Shown here: positions 35,309-45,172 of the stretch, piece by piece | Position numbering within the stretch: the stretch's first letter is position 1 | Layout of the letters: the number at the start of each line of letters is the position of its first letter | Assembly (NCBI GenBank): GCA_024636475.1 | Contig: JAGXHA010000103.1 | Span: forward strand, 62,001 to 126,000 | DNA from: Roseobacter sp. | GTDB taxonomy: Bacteria; Pseudomonadota; Alphaproteobacteria; Rhodobacterales; Rhodobacteraceae | Direction of reading: 5' to 3' | Length of the DNA stretch: 64,000 nucleotides | The notes under the pieces: generated by a model | Told to the model about the DNA's origin: nothing | Seen by the model: only the letters and a program-made list of their open reading frames with translations | Database searches by the model: none | Position numbers and translations under genes: made by a program

Positions 35309-36781
35309 ATGAGAGCGCGGCGCGTGCAGCCGGCCCGTTATGGGCTATTCATTCTTGCGGCTATTTGGATCCTGGTGGTGCTTCCCCTCAGTGCCATGGC
35401 AGCGCCCTATGCAGCCTTTGTTATTGACGCCAGAACAGGCGAGGTTCTTCATTCGCGAAACGCAGATACCCGGTTGCATCCAGCATCCCTGACGAAAATG
35501 ATGACGCTTTATATCGCATTCGATGCAATTAAGCGGGGCGAGATATCGCTGGATACTCAGGTTAAAATCAGCAAATTCGCCGCATCGGAACCACCCAGCA
35601 AGCTTGGCCTGAAACCGGGGCAAACGATTGCCCTGCGTTATCTGATACGTGCCGCTGCCGTAAAATCCGCGAATGATGCCGCAACCGCAATCGGCGAGGC
35701 GATCGAAGGATCAGAGGCAAAGTTCGCACGCAGAATGAACCGGACTGCAAAAGCGCTCGGCATGACCAGCACCACCTTTAAAAACGCCCATGGTCTGACG
35801 GAAACCGGCCATATGTCCACGGCACGAGACATGACAACGATGGGGCGTCATTTGCTATATGATTTCCCCGAATACTATAACCTGTTTTCCCGGATCACCG
35901 CGAACGCCGGTGTGCGAAAAGTAAGCCACACCAATCGTCGTTTTTTGGCTGCCTACAAAGGGGCCGATGGGATCAAAACCGGTTATACACGTGCCGCAGG
36001 ATTCAACCTTACCGCATCAGCCGAGCGCGGCAGTGAACGTGTCATCGTCACAGTTTTTGGCGGAACCTCGACCACAGCACGAAATGCAAAAGTTACAGAA
36101 CTGATGGACTTGGGCTTCCGCCGCGCGCCATCCAAGGCACCTTTGAACAAACCTGCCAAACCTGTCTTTGCCTATGTGGAAGACACAGTTGTGGCCGACA
36201 ACTCAGCCTCAACTCCGGGTGGTGCCGGCAAAACGATCCGCTTGATCGGTGCCGTCACAACTTCCAAGCGACCCCAGTTGCGCCCTGCCACTTCAGAACA
36301 AGTCGTGGTCGCCACGGCTGAGGCACCGCAAGCCACATCGGCGCTGCTGCCTTCCGATATCACAGCTGCGATCCAAGAGGCCGTAAAGGCAGCACCAAAG
36401 GAAATGGTGCAAACCGCCAGCCTTGTGTCGGTCTCCATACGCCCAACTGTGCGGCCGAAAGGCCTGATCGAAACAATCAGCCCCGCCAAAGCCGACAAGA
36501 AGCCAGCGCAGCAAGAGGTCGTTACCCGTGTTTCGACGTCAGGCGGACGGCATTGGGGGGTAAACATCGGCCGCTTCCCAAGCCGCAATGCAGCTGAAAC
36601 GGTGCTCGTCAAAACGGCGCTCTCCGAAATCTCTACCCTCGATGGGACGCTGCGAAAAGTGGTCCAGCGCCCTCAGGGATTTGATGCAAACTTTCTGGGC
36701 ATGACCCGCGAAACGGCAGACCTTGCCTGCCGCAGATTGGTTGCCCGCAACGTCAGTTGCTTTATGATCGGACCGGGCTGA
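35309..36781 (+). CDS. D-alanyl-D-alanine carboxypeptidase with SPOR domain
   Basis: 490-residue penicillin-binding protein of the PBP5 type that trims peptidoglycan stem peptides. An N-terminal signal/anchor (YGLFILAAIWILVVLPLSAM) leads to the S11 domain with SLTK (about residue 60), SAND for SxN (about 119) and DGIKTGYT for KTG (about 222). A Pro/Ala-rich linker then reaches a C-terminal SPOR domain (about 410-490, beginning HWGVNIGRFPSRNAAE), which binds septal glycan. The start ATG 35309 was chosen for the signal; the upstream frame covers the hairpins. Confidence 0.93.
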   Translation: MRARRVQPARYGLFILAAIWILVVLPLSAMAAPYAAFVIDARTGEVLHSRNADTRLHPASLTKMMTLYIAFDAIKRGEISLDTQVKISKFAASEPPSKLGLKPGQTIALRYLIRAAAVKSANDAATAIGEAIEGSEAKFARRMNRTAKALGMTSTTFKNAHGLTETGHMSTARDMTTMGRHLLYDFPEYYNLFSRITANAGVRKVSHTNRRFLAAYKGADGIKTGYTRAAGFNLTASAERGSERVIVTVFGGTSTTARNAKVTELMDLGFRRAPSKAPLNKPAKPVFAYVEDTVVADNSASTPGGAGKTIRLIGAVTTSKRPQLRPATSEQVVVATAEAPQATSALLPSDITAAIQEAVKAAPKEMVQTASLVSVSIRPTVRPKGLIETISPAKADKKPAQQEVVTRVSTSGGRHWGVNIGRFPSRNAAETVLVKTALSEISTLDGTLRKVVQRPQGFDANFLGMTRETADLACRRLVARNVSCFMIGPG

Positions 36782-36920
36782 GGGCCATCAACTCTACGGT
36801 CAAAACACCAACCATCCCAATATGCTTAGGTGGGGTTATTGCGACACCTGACGCAGCACCAGAGCGCTACCTTGCGGCAAGACATTCACGAAAAAAATGC
36901 CGTAAATAATTAGGGCGGCG

Positions 36921-38513
36921 TTAGGTCGTCGCTTGCAACAAAGCACGGGTATAGTCAGACGTCGGATTGTCATACAGTGTATCTACATCACCGTATTCCA
37001 CCACATCGCCACGCTTCATCACCATTACCTTATGCGACATTGCTCTCACGACCTTTAAATCGTGGCTGATAAACAGATAGGCCAGCCCATATTTGCGCTG
37101 AAGGTTACGCAGCAGTTCGACGATCTGCACCTGTACTGTCATGTCCAAAGCCGAGGTCGGCTCGTCGAGCACAAGCAGTTTCGGGCGGAGCACCATTGCC
37201 CGCGCAATCGCAATGCGCTGCCGCTGCCCCCCTGAAAACTCATGTGGGTAGCGGTCCATCGTCTCGGGATCGAGGCCCACCTCTATCATCACATCGCGGA
37301 CCAGTTCACGCGGGTTGCGGTCAGGATCGACATTGTGGATCGTCAGCCCCTCAGCGATGATTTGCATACAGGTCATACGCGGACTAAGGCTGCCAAACGG
37401 ATCCTGAAACACGATCTGCATGTCTTTACGCAGCCGCCGCAATTCCCGCGTCGACCAACTGCGCACGTCCTGCCCCATAAAGGTAATACCACCTTCGGAT
37501 GCGATCAGCCGCATGATCGCCAACGCCATGGTCGTCTTGCCTGATCCGGATTCACCAACAATTCCAAGGGTCTCCCCTGCCCGGACTGTCAAGCTGGCGT
37601 CGTTGACCGCTTTCACATAATCCACAGTCTTGCGCAGAAAACCTTGTTGAATAGGAAACCAAACCTTCAGATGATCGGTACTCGCGATCACCTTCGCATT
37701 CTCGGGAACCGGATCCGGCCGTCCCGATGGCTCTGCTCCCAGCAGTTTCTGCGTGTAGGGGTGTTGCGGATTGTCAAAAATCTCGGACGTCGGACCCTGC
37801 TCAACAATCTCGCCCTGTTGCATGACGCAGACGCGATCGGCAATGCGCCGCACAATGCCAAGATCGTGGGTAATGAACAAAAGCCCCATGCCTTCGCTGT
37901 CTTTCAGATCTTTCAAAAGATCCAGAATTTGCGCCTGAATGGTCACATCCAGCGCTGTAGTCGGTTCATCCGCGATCAACACGTCAGGCTTGTTTGCCAG
38001 CGCCATCGCAATCATCACACGCTGGCGTTGTCCGCCTGACAGCTGGTGGGGATAGGCCCCAAGACGGCTTTCTGCGTCGTTGATACCCACTTTTTCCAGC
38101 AGTTCAAGGACACGCATCCGGGCGCTTGAGCCTACAACCCCTTGATGCAGCGCCAGCGATTCTCCCAGCTGTTTTTCGATTGTATGCAGCGGGTTAAGCG
38201 ACGTCATCGGCTCTTGAAAGATGAAACTGATGTCATTGCCGCGCACCTTGCGCAGCAATTTATCATCAGCCCGGATCATTTGCTGGCCATCATATAGCAC
38301 TGATCCCGACACCTCGGCGCTATCGCCCAGAAGTGAAACTGTGCTCAGCGCCGATACGGATTTGCCAGACCCTGATTCGCCGACAAGTGCCACGGTCTCT
38401 CCGCGGTTCAGCGTGAAACTGATCCCTTTTACGGCATGGGTCAGAGCACCCTCCTGACGGAAAGATACGCTCAGGTCTTTGACCTCAAGCAAAGCAGAGG
38501 AACGCTGTGTCAT
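36921..38513 (-). CDS. yejF: Peptide ABC importer ATPase, fused pair (YejF)
   Basis: 530-residue protein with two ABC ATPase domains in tandem. The first has [13 protein letters not shown] (Walker A), [13 protein letters not shown] (signature) and [12 protein letters not shown] (Walker B). The second has [26 protein letters not shown] and [12 protein letters not shown]. Each is followed by an oligopeptide-transporter extension. The start [11 protein letters not shown] overlaps the stop of the small membrane gene in ATGA. It powers the YejBE channel for oligopeptides or microcin C-like compounds. Confidence 0.93.
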   Translation of the reverse strand: MTQRSSALLEVKDLSVSFRQEGALTHAVKGISFTLNRGETVALVGESGSGKSVSALSTVSLLGDSAEVSGSVLYDGQQMIRADDKLLRKVRGNDISFIFQEPMTSLNPLHTIEKQLGESLALHQGVVGSSARMRVLELLEKVGINDAESRLGAYPHQLSGGQRQRVMIAMALANKPDVLIADEPTTALDVTIQAQILDLLKDLKDSEGMGLLFITHDLGIVRRIADRVCVMQQGEIVEQGPTSEIFDNPQHPYTQKLLGAEPSGRPDPVPENAKVIASTDHLKVWFPIQQGFLRKTVDYVKAVNDASLTVRAGETLGIVGESGSGKTTMALAIMRLIASEGGITFMGQDVRSWSTRELRRLRKDMQIVFQDPFGSLSPRMTCMQIIAEGLTIHNVDPDRNPRELVRDVMIEVGLDPETMDRYPHEFSGGQRQRIAIARAMVLRPKLLVLDEPTSALDMTVQVQIVELLRNLQRKYGLAYLFISHDLKVVRAMSHKVMVMKRGDVVEYGDVDTLYDNPTSDYTRALLQATT

Positions 38514-38812
38514 CGTACGAACGACGTCAATGCATACACGCCCCACGCCGCCATCGGCGCACATAACAGGCGCAGCCAAACATTCGGCCACCTCATCAAA
38601 GCCAGACTCCAGCATCCCAAGACAACAACGATCGTGCTTGGCAGAAACCATGTCTCAAGCACCCTGAACAAAAAGCCTACCGTGTCGCCCGGTGCGGTGA
38701 AAATCAGGACACATAAGCGGAGCGTTACCGCAATCGCCGCAACCACAGAGCAGATGTAGACAATCGTCGCAAAAATGCGGAACGGGGAAGGATAAGAAGC
38801 AGCGCCAGTCAT
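38510..38812 (-). CDS. Small membrane protein inside the yej operon
   Basis: 100 residues with three hydrophobic segments (FATIVYICSVVAAIAVTLRLCV, then VLETWFLPSTIVVVLGCWSLAL and a shorter last one). I do not recognise the family. The gene overlaps yejE at its start (four bases) and yejF at its end (four bases), so it is an integral part of the operon, although the four-gene yejABEF arrangement in E. coli has no such gene. Confidence 0.75.
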   Translation of the reverse strand: MTGAASYPSPFRIFATIVYICSVVAAIAVTLRLCVLIFTAPGDTVGFLFRVLETWFLPSTIVVVLGCWSLALMRWPNVWLRLLCAPMAAWGVYALTSFVR

Positions 38813-39915
38813 GAAAATGTCTTTCTGGGGTCGAATGCGTCGCGGATGCCTTCAAAGATAAAGATCAGCAAGGACAGCATGATCGCAAAAGTAAAAAATG
38901 CCGTAAAGGCCAGCCAGGGTGCTTGCAGGTTTTGCTTGGCCTGAAGGGTTAATTCGCCCAGTGACGGGGCCGAGGACGGCAAACCAAAGCCCAGAAAATC
39001 GAGGATCGCAAGCGTGCTGATCGTACCCGTGATGATAAATGGCAGCATCGTCAGCATCGCGACCATCGCATTGGGCAGCATGTGGCGGAACATGATCGTT
39101 ATGTTGCCCACCCCAAGTGCACGTGCCGCGCGCACATATTCAAGGTTGCGCGCCCGCAGGAATTCCGCCCGCACCACGCCCACCAGTGATGTCCAACTGA
39201 ACAGGACAAGCAGGAAGACCAGCAGCCAGAAACTTCGGCCCAGAATGGCGAACATGATGATGATCACGTACAGCGACGGGGTGGATGACCAAATCTCGAT
39301 TACGCGCTGAAAGATTAGGTCAGTCCATCCGCCGAAAAAGCCCTGCACAGCACCCGCGATTATCCCGATCAGCGAGGCTGCGCCTGTCACGATCAGGGTG
39401 AAGATAATCGACAACCGGAAGCCGTGGATAACACGCGCCATCACGTCGCGCTTGGTGCCGTCGGTACCTAGCCAGTTTTGCGGATTGGGCGGCAAGGGGG
39501 CCGCACCGGGGCGGTCCACGGCTGTGTTGAACGAATAGGGGATGACCGGCCAGATCGACCAGCCTTTTTCAATGCTTTCCCCCTCAACGACCCCGTCCTG
39601 CGCATCCTCGATCAGCGCTTCAGGCTCGTCGAAACACGCGTCCATTCCGCCGGTCGCGATCAGGCATTTCACCTCGGGATCGCGGTAGACGGCTTCGGTC
39701 TGGAAGTCGCCACCAAACTCTGTCTCCGGGTAGAATTTGAAGATCGGCATAAAGTATTCGCCGCGATAATTCACCAAGATCGGTTTGTCATTCGCAACAA
39801 ACTCGGCAAACAGCGAGATGCCAAACAGGATCGCGAAAATCCACAGGCTCCAATATGCGCGGCGGTTGCGGGTAAAGTTGCGCCAGCGGCGCTGGTTGAG
39901 GGGGGAAAGTGCCAT
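38809..39915 (-). CDS. yejE: Peptide ABC importer permease YejE
   Basis: 368-residue permease. It starts with the cytoplasmic MALSPLNQRRWRNFTRN and the membrane segment AYWSLWIFAILFGISLFAEF. A large periplasmic loop typical of YejE follows (with NYRGEYFMPIFKFYPETEFGG). The transport core carries the EAA-type loop with VGVVRAEFLRARNLEYVRAARALG. It forms the channel with YejB, whose gene ends four bases upstream. Confidence 0.93.
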   Translation of the reverse strand: MALSPLNQRRWRNFTRNRRAYWSLWIFAILFGISLFAEFVANDKPILVNYRGEYFMPIFKFYPETEFGGDFQTEAVYRDPEVKCLIATGGMDACFDEPEALIEDAQDGVVEGESIEKGWSIWPVIPYSFNTAVDRPGAAPLPPNPQNWLGTDGTKRDVMARVIHGFRLSIIFTLIVTGAASLIGIIAGAVQGFFGGWTDLIFQRVIEIWSSTPSLYVIIIMFAILGRSFWLLVFLLVLFSWTSLVGVVRAEFLRARNLEYVRAARALGVGNITIMFRHMLPNAMVAMLTMLPFIITGTISTLAILDFLGFGLPSSAPSLGELTLQAKQNLQAPWLAFTAFFTFAIMLSLLIFIFEGIRDAFDPRKTFS

Positions 39916-39919
39916 CAGA

Positions 39920-41008
39920 TCACCCCTCGCGCTTTTCAAAGTCGATGCGGGGATCGACGAAAACATACATCAAATCTGACAGGATACCGACGACCAAACC
40001 GATCAGGCCAAAGATAAACAAGGTGCCGAAGACGATAGGATAGTCACGCGCTACAGCGGCTTCGAACCCCAAACGGCCCAAGCCATCAAGGCTGAAAATC
40101 GTCTCAATGATCAGCGAACCACCAAAGAACACACCGATGAACACCGCCGGAAAACCTGCGATCACGATCAGCATCGCGTTCCGGAAAACGTGGCCATAAA
40201 GCACTTTACGCTCAGACAGGCCCTTGGCCCGCGCGGTCATCACGTATTGTTTTTTGATCTCGTCGAGGAAGCTGTTTTTCGTCAGCAAGGTCAGTGTCGC
40301 AAAGGCCGATATGGTCGAGGCCAGCACCGGCAAAGTGATGTGCCAGAAGTAGTCACCAACCTTGGCCAGCGGGCTGAGTTGGTCAAAGTTATCCGAGGTC
40401 AGGCCCCGTAGCGGGAAAATCTGCCAATATGATCCGCCTGCAAACAGGACCAGCAACAAGATAGCGAACAAGAAACCAGGGATCGCATAGGCCGCAATGA
40501 TCGCGCCCGAAGTCCATGTATCAAAGGCGGTGCCATCCTTGACTGCCTTGCGTATGCCAAGCGGGATCGACACCAGATAGGCAATAACCGTCGACCAAAG
40601 CCCCAGCGTGATCGACACCGGCAGCTTTTCCTTGATCAACTCGATCACGCTGATGGAGCGGAAATAGCTCTCTCCGAAATCGAAGCGCATGTAGTTCCAC
40701 ATCATGTTGAAGAAACGCTCAATCGGCGGCTTGTCAAAGCCAAATTCGCGCTCAAGCTCGGCGATGAACTCGGGCGGCAGGCCACGGGCACCGACATAGT
40801 TTTCGCTCGCCGCGCCCGTATCGGCATTGCCTGCATCATTGCCACTGCCCGAGAACCCTTCGAACACGTCACCACCGCCTTGGATACGAGCGATGGCTTG
40901 CTCAACCGGGCCGCCGGGCACGAATTGCACCAGCGCAAAGTTGATCAGCATAATCCCGATCAAAGTCGGAATAATCAGCAAAAGCCGTCGAAGGATGTAT
41001 GCGCCCAT
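39920..41008 (-). CDS. yejB: Peptide ABC importer permease YejB
   Basis: 362-residue permease beginning [21 protein letters not shown], the usual first membrane segment of the DppB/YejB class. A longer periplasmic insert with glycine-rich acidic sequence (residues about 46-80) distinguishes YejB from DppB. The EAA loop reads [20 protein letters not shown]. The gene follows yejA by nine bases. Confidence 0.93.
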   Translation of the reverse strand: MGAYILRRLLLIIPTLIGIMLINFALVQFVPGGPVEQAIARIQGGGDVFEGFSGSGNDAGNADTGAASENYVGARGLPPEFIAELEREFGFDKPPIERFFNMMWNYMRFDFGESYFRSISVIELIKEKLPVSITLGLWSTVIAYLVSIPLGIRKAVKDGTAFDTWTSGAIIAAYAIPGFLFAILLLVLFAGGSYWQIFPLRGLTSDNFDQLSPLAKVGDYFWHITLPVLASTISAFATLTLLTKNSFLDEIKKQYVMTARAKGLSERKVLYGHVFRNAMLIVIAGFPAVFIGVFFGGSLIIETIFSLDGLGRLGFEAAVARDYPIVFGTLFIFGLIGLVVGILSDLMYVFVDPRIDFEKREG

Positions 41009-41017
41009 GGCTGGCGT

Positions 41018-42949
41018 TTACCTCAAGGCACCAGCGGCGCGCAAGGCGGCCGCTTTGTCGGCATTGTACCACCAGAAATCGAGGTATCCCAAAGCGTAGG
41101 CGGGTTGTTCGTCCGGGTGTTCGTACTGGTCGTAATACGCCGTCCAAAAAGAGTCATTATACCATGCGGGGATCATGAAGAACTCAAAGCGCAAAGCCCG
41201 ATCAAGCGCCATCATGCTGGCGTCTTCCTCTTCCTTGTTTTGCGCGCTCAGCGATGCTTCGATGATCGCGTCGACCATGGGGCTGGCCAGACCGGCGGGA
41301 TTGAACAGCGAAAAGCTGGCGGCCTCGGACCCATAAAGCTGCGCTAGACCTGTCCCTGTGCCCAAAAACGGACGGTAGCCGTCAAACACCAAATCATAGT
41401 CACGATCCCGTTCCCGCGCAGTGTATTGCGAGCTGTCAACTTTCTCCAGAACGGCTTGGATACCCATATTGCCAAGGTTCGAAATGAAATTTTCTATCAC
41501 CGCCGATAGGGTCGCAGAGCCAGAGGAATTCAAAAGAAACGTCAGACGCAGCGGGTTGCCGTTCGCATCATAGCGCATGCCATCATCCCCGACAGCCCAA
41601 CCGGCTTCGTCCAGCAATCTCATGGCGCGACGCAGGTTGGTACGGTCCAAAAGCCGTGTCGGATCAGAAATATGTGGCATGACGGCTGGTTCAGTCAGCA
41701 TCTCCGGCGGGACCAGATCACCAAGGGATTCAAGCATAGCAAGCTCCATCCCTTCAGGTGCCCCCATGGCCATCAGCGGCGTGTCTTGGGTGAAGGACGC
41801 TCGCGGTTTGAACAGCCCGTATTGCAGGGATTCGTTGGTCCATTCAAAATTAAAGCCCAGGGCGACGGCCTCGCGAACTCGTTTGTCTTGCAAAACCTCG
41901 CGGCCCAGATTGAACACGATTCCAGATGGTGTGGGGGGAGAACCATCGGGAATGTCTTCTTTCACAACATAACCGGCGTCGACCTTGGGGAAGTCATAGG
42001 CTGACGCCCATTGCTTAGAGTTCCCCTCCACGCGGAAGGTGTATTCGCCCGCTTTGAACGCTTCGAAAGCGGAGTTCTCATCGCCGAAATATTCCACCCG
42101 GATGGTGTCAAAATTATTGCGGCCTACGTTGAACGGCAGGTCTTTGCCCCAGTAATCGGGGTTGCGCTTGTAGACGATGCGACGGTTCACATCGACCTCG
42201 TCGATCATGTAGGGGCCAGACCCCGGCGACGTCATCAAACGCGATTCGTCCAGTCGGGCACCGGTTTCATCGTACCATTTCTTGGACCACGCAGGCACAC
42301 CGCCAACCTGATCAATCAGACTGCGGCGCGAAATGCCCGGCGTAAAGTAGAATTTGATGGTGTAATCGTCAATCACTTCCACCTTTGGAATGCGCTTGCG
42401 CACGGCGTCGGCGTAGGACTGCAAACCCTGATCCAGCAGCAGGTTGTGACTGAATGCAATGTCATCAGCCGTGACCGGATCACCCGTGGAAAACTTGGCA
42501 TCCTTGCGCATGTGGAAAATGACCCAATCCTTGCTTTCTGGGTACTCAAGGCTTTCACACAACAGGCAGTAAGATTCGCCATACACGTCGGCTGGTGCAC
42601 TCTCCCCACCGGTTCCGTCGCCCAGAAGGCTTTCGTACATGATCGAGCTTAACGCGCCACCGCGGCCTTTGCGCGAATAGGGATTCATCGAATCGAACGT
42701 GCCCAAGGTAGAAATCGAAATCTCCCCGCCTTTGGGGGCATCGGGGTTCACGTAATCGAAATGAGCATAATCTGCCGGGTATTTCAGATCACCGTAGAAG
42801 GAATACCCGTGACTGCGGATCATTTTCTCGTCTTGGGCTTGAGCCGCGACACCGATCAGTGCAGCCCCAAAAACCAAAAGCGTCGTCCACAATACTTGAG
42901 ACGACGTGTTGCGGGAGCGGGTTACAACGCGGGCATTTGTCCGGGGCAT
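41018..42949 (-). CDS. yejA: Peptide ABC importer binding protein YejA
   Basis: 643-residue periplasmic protein of SBP family 5. A signal peptide (TTLLVFGAALIGVAAQAQ) is followed by MIRSHGYSFYGDLKYPADY and FDYVNPDAPKGGEIS, the conserved YejA opening. Ligands known for the family are oligopeptides and the nucleotide-peptide microcin C. It begins the five-gene minus-strand operon. A 129-base gap before it holds the cycM terminator on the other side and presumably its promoter. Confidence 0.94.
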   Translation of the reverse strand: MPRTNARVVTRSRNTSSQVLWTTLLVFGAALIGVAAQAQDEKMIRSHGYSFYGDLKYPADYAHFDYVNPDAPKGGEISISTLGTFDSMNPYSRKGRGGALSSIMYESLLGDGTGGESAPADVYGESYCLLCESLEYPESKDWVIFHMRKDAKFSTGDPVTADDIAFSHNLLLDQGLQSYADAVRKRIPKVEVIDDYTIKFYFTPGISRRSLIDQVGGVPAWSKKWYDETGARLDESRLMTSPGSGPYMIDEVDVNRRIVYKRNPDYWGKDLPFNVGRNNFDTIRVEYFGDENSAFEAFKAGEYTFRVEGNSKQWASAYDFPKVDAGYVVKEDIPDGSPPTPSGIVFNLGREVLQDKRVREAVALGFNFEWTNESLQYGLFKPRASFTQDTPLMAMGAPEGMELAMLESLGDLVPPEMLTEPAVMPHISDPTRLLDRTNLRRAMRLLDEAGWAVGDDGMRYDANGNPLRLTFLLNSSGSATLSAVIENFISNLGNMGIQAVLEKVDSSQYTARERDRDYDLVFDGYRPFLGTGTGLAQLYGSEAASFSLFNPAGLASPMVDAIIEASLSAQNKEEEDASMMALDRALRFEFFMIPAWYNDSFWTAYYDQYEHPDEQPAYALGYLDFWWYNADKAAALRAAGALR

Positions 42950-43075
42950 CAGGCTCGTCCTTTACAAAAAACAGCAGTGGATGGCGTTTCTACTATGTCA
43001 TGTAAGCTAACGGGGCTGAACGCCAAGATACAAGTTGCGAATATGTTATCTGACTGAAATCTATCCCCCGAAATG

Positions 43076-43105
43076 AAAAAGGCCGCCCAACAATCGGGCG
43101 GCCTT
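43076..43105 (-). terminator. Terminator of the cytochrome c gene
   Basis: AAGGCCGCCC (43079-43088) pairs with GGGCGGCCTT (43096-43105). Read on the minus strand it ends in a T-run at 43076-43080. Confidence 0.88.
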
Positions 43106-43127
43106 CATAAAATCGATGATTGAACGA

Positions 43128-43637
43128 TTACTCGTCCAGGCTGTCGAGATACGCGATGACGTCCGCGCGATCTTCAACCTTTTTCAAGCCTGCAAAACCC
43201 ATTGTCGTGCCAGGTGCCCAACCCGATGGATTCTCAAGAAAGGCGTTCAGATTTTCGGGTGTCCAAACATCTGCACTTGCCTCAAGGCTGCCTGAATAAG
43301 CATTGAACCCTTCGGCGCTGTCAATTTCGCGACCTACGACGCCATAAAGATAAGGCCCAACTGCATTTTCACCCTGAGCCACCTTGTGGCATGCACTGCA
43401 CTTGCGGAAAACTTTCTCGCCTTCACTGACATCAGCCGAGGCCAATACAACAGAGAAATCAACAGCTTCCTCTTCGGGAGCATCCTCTTCAGCCGAAGCA
43501 ACTTCGATTACATAGCCCGGCTCACCGTGCACTTCATCGTGGTAAACTTCCTCGCTTACAAATTTGCCAAGCAAGAGAACAAGCCAAGCGCCAAACAGGC
43601 CTGCAGCTACTTTAGTGATAGTCATTGTATCGAACAT
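43128..43637 (-). CDS. cycM: Membrane-anchored cytochrome c552 (CycM type)
   Basis: 169-residue class I cytochrome c that carries electrons between the bc1 complex and terminal oxidase. The N-terminal anchor is KVAAGLFGAWLVLLLGKFV; an acidic, Glu/Ala-rich hinge (about residues 48-60) leads to the heme domain with CSACH (about 80-84) and the Met ligand in GTTMGFAGLKK. The product starts at MFDTMTITK, ATG 43637. The frame is open far upstream but only as a shadow of pheA. The gene is divergent from pheA. Confidence 0.92.
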   Translation of the reverse strand: MFDTMTITKVAAGLFGAWLVLLLGKFVSEEVYHDEVHGEPGYVIEVASAEEDAPEEEAVDFSVVLASADVSEGEKVFRKCSACHKVAQGENAVGPYLYGVVGREIDSAEGFNAYSGSLEASADVWTPENLNAFLENPSGWAPGTTMGFAGLKKVEDRADVIAYLDSLDE

Positions 43638-43769
43638 GCGTGAAGATCCATCTTTGGTATTCGGGCATCGTGTTGGACGCGTATCTATTGCTTTCCCTCC
43701 GGCGGGGCAAGGTGTAGTTACCGCGACGAAACGCCCCCTTTGGTAAAAGTTTGATAAAGGTCGCCAAAA

Positions 43770-44618
43770 ATGAGCCATAAAACTGCGCCGCGTATCGCTT
43801 TTCAGGGTGCTTTGGGCGCTTACAGCCACGAGGCTTGTCTGCAAGCGCGCCCTGACATGACACCCGTTCCCTGCATGACGTTCGAAGATGTGTTTTATGC
43901 CGTTCGCGAAGGTCGTGCGGATCTTGCCATGCTTCCGGTTGAAAACACGACCTACGGCAGGGTTGCAGATATCCATCGCTTGCTGCCCAAAAGTGGGCTC
44001 CACATCATTGCCGAGGCCTTCGTTCGCGTCCGGATCAGCCTGATGGCCAAGCCCGGTGTCCCGTTGGAAGACATCAAACATGTGCGCGCCCACATGGTGC
44101 TGATCCCGCAAGCGCGCAGTTGGCTGGACGCCCACGGGATAACGTCAGAAGCAGCCACGGACAGCGCTGGTGCGGCGCAAGAACTCGCCATCTCGAACGA
44201 ACGCCACGTGGGCGTGTTGGCAAGTGACGTGGCCGCCGATATCCACGGACTGACTGTGCTTGCCCAAAACATCGAAGATCTGGAACATAACACGACACGC
44301 TTTTTGCTGATGGCACCCGACATCGATTTGTCGCGCAGAACCCAGAATATGATGACCACATTCGTGTTCGAAGTGCGCAATATCCCAGCCGCCTTGTACA
44401 AAGCGATGGGTGGCTTTGCGACCAATGGTGTGAACATGACAAAACTGGAAAGCTACATGGTCGGCGGATCATTCACCGCGACGCAGTTTTACGCCGATAT
44501 CGAAGGCCACCCGGACGACGCCGGGGTGAAACGCGCCATGGAGGAACTTGGATACTTCACCAACATGCTTGAGGTCTTGGGGGTTTATCCGTCTCATCCA
44601 GACCGACATGGGTCATAA
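43770..44618 (+). CDS. pheA: Prephenate dehydratase
   Basis: Forms phenylpyruvate from prephenate in phenylalanine synthesis. The 282-residue monofunctional enzyme has RIAFQGALGAYSHEAC at the N-terminus, LPVENTTYGRVADIHRLL, and the catalytic NTTRF loop. A C-terminal ACT domain (about 195-275; LYKAMGGFATNGVNMTKLES) gives feedback control by phenylalanine. No chorismate mutase part is present. It is transcribed divergently from cycM. Confidence 0.95.
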   Translation: MSHKTAPRIAFQGALGAYSHEACLQARPDMTPVPCMTFEDVFYAVREGRADLAMLPVENTTYGRVADIHRLLPKSGLHIIAEAFVRVRISLMAKPGVPLEDIKHVRAHMVLIPQARSWLDAHGITSEAATDSAGAAQELAISNERHVGVLASDVAADIHGLTVLAQNIEDLEHNTTRFLLMAPDIDLSRRTQNMMTTFVFEVRNIPAALYKAMGGFATNGVNMTKLESYMVGGSFTATQFYADIEGHPDDAGVKRAMEELGYFTNMLEVLGVYPSHPDRHGS

Positions 44619-44671
44619 TAGGCCTGCGCAATAGCTACGCTCGGCGGGCTGCAATCTTGCGACTAACCTCG

Positions 44672-45139
44672 CTATTTCGACTTCTGATAGCGCTCTTCCA
44701 CATCTTTCGCATACTTAGCCACACGCAGCTTATACTTTTTTATCAGCGATGTTTTTGCCAGCTTCAACGACTGTACCAGCAAGCGGGCCGACAGCGTCTT
44801 TGGCTTGATCTCGAGGGTTACAACAAGACGCGTCCGGCTGCGCGACAGGGCCATCAACTCAAAAGCCATCTCTCCCGTCAGACCGGGTGAAACGGTATTT
44901 AGCCGCATTTCAGTCGGCTTTTCAAAAGATACCATTTCAATTTTAACGTCGCGGCGTTTACCACGCATATCAAACGCGGCTTCCCACTTCATACCGGTCG
45001 CCGGATCGGTCAGCTTATCGACACGCTGCACTTCAGCACCGCGCCGCATTGCAGCCCTTTCGAAAGTATCAAATTCGCACAGCATGCCAAAGACGACATC
45101 AATTGGTACTTCAATATCTTCTTTGGTGGAAAACTTCAT
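44672..45139 (-). CDS. SRPBCC/polyketide cyclase-like protein
   Basis: 155-residue single-domain protein. It opens with MKFSTKEDIEVPIDVVFGML and includes MKWEAAFDMRGKRRDVKIEM, a helix-grip fold that binds a hydrophobic ligand. In Rhodobacterales the family is common and uncharacterised. It lies 33 bases downstream of nudC on the same strand and ends 53 bases from pheA. Confidence 0.8.
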   Translation of the reverse strand: MKFSTKEDIEVPIDVVFGMLCEFDTFERAAMRRGAEVQRVDKLTDPATGMKWEAAFDMRGKRRDVKIEMVSFEKPTEMRLNTVSPGLTGEMAFELMALSRSRTRLVVTLEIKPKTLSARLLVQSLKLAKTSLIKKYKLRVAKYAKDVEERYQKSK

Positions 45140-45172
45140 GCGCTTGCCCGTCCATTTTTAACGAGGATCACT

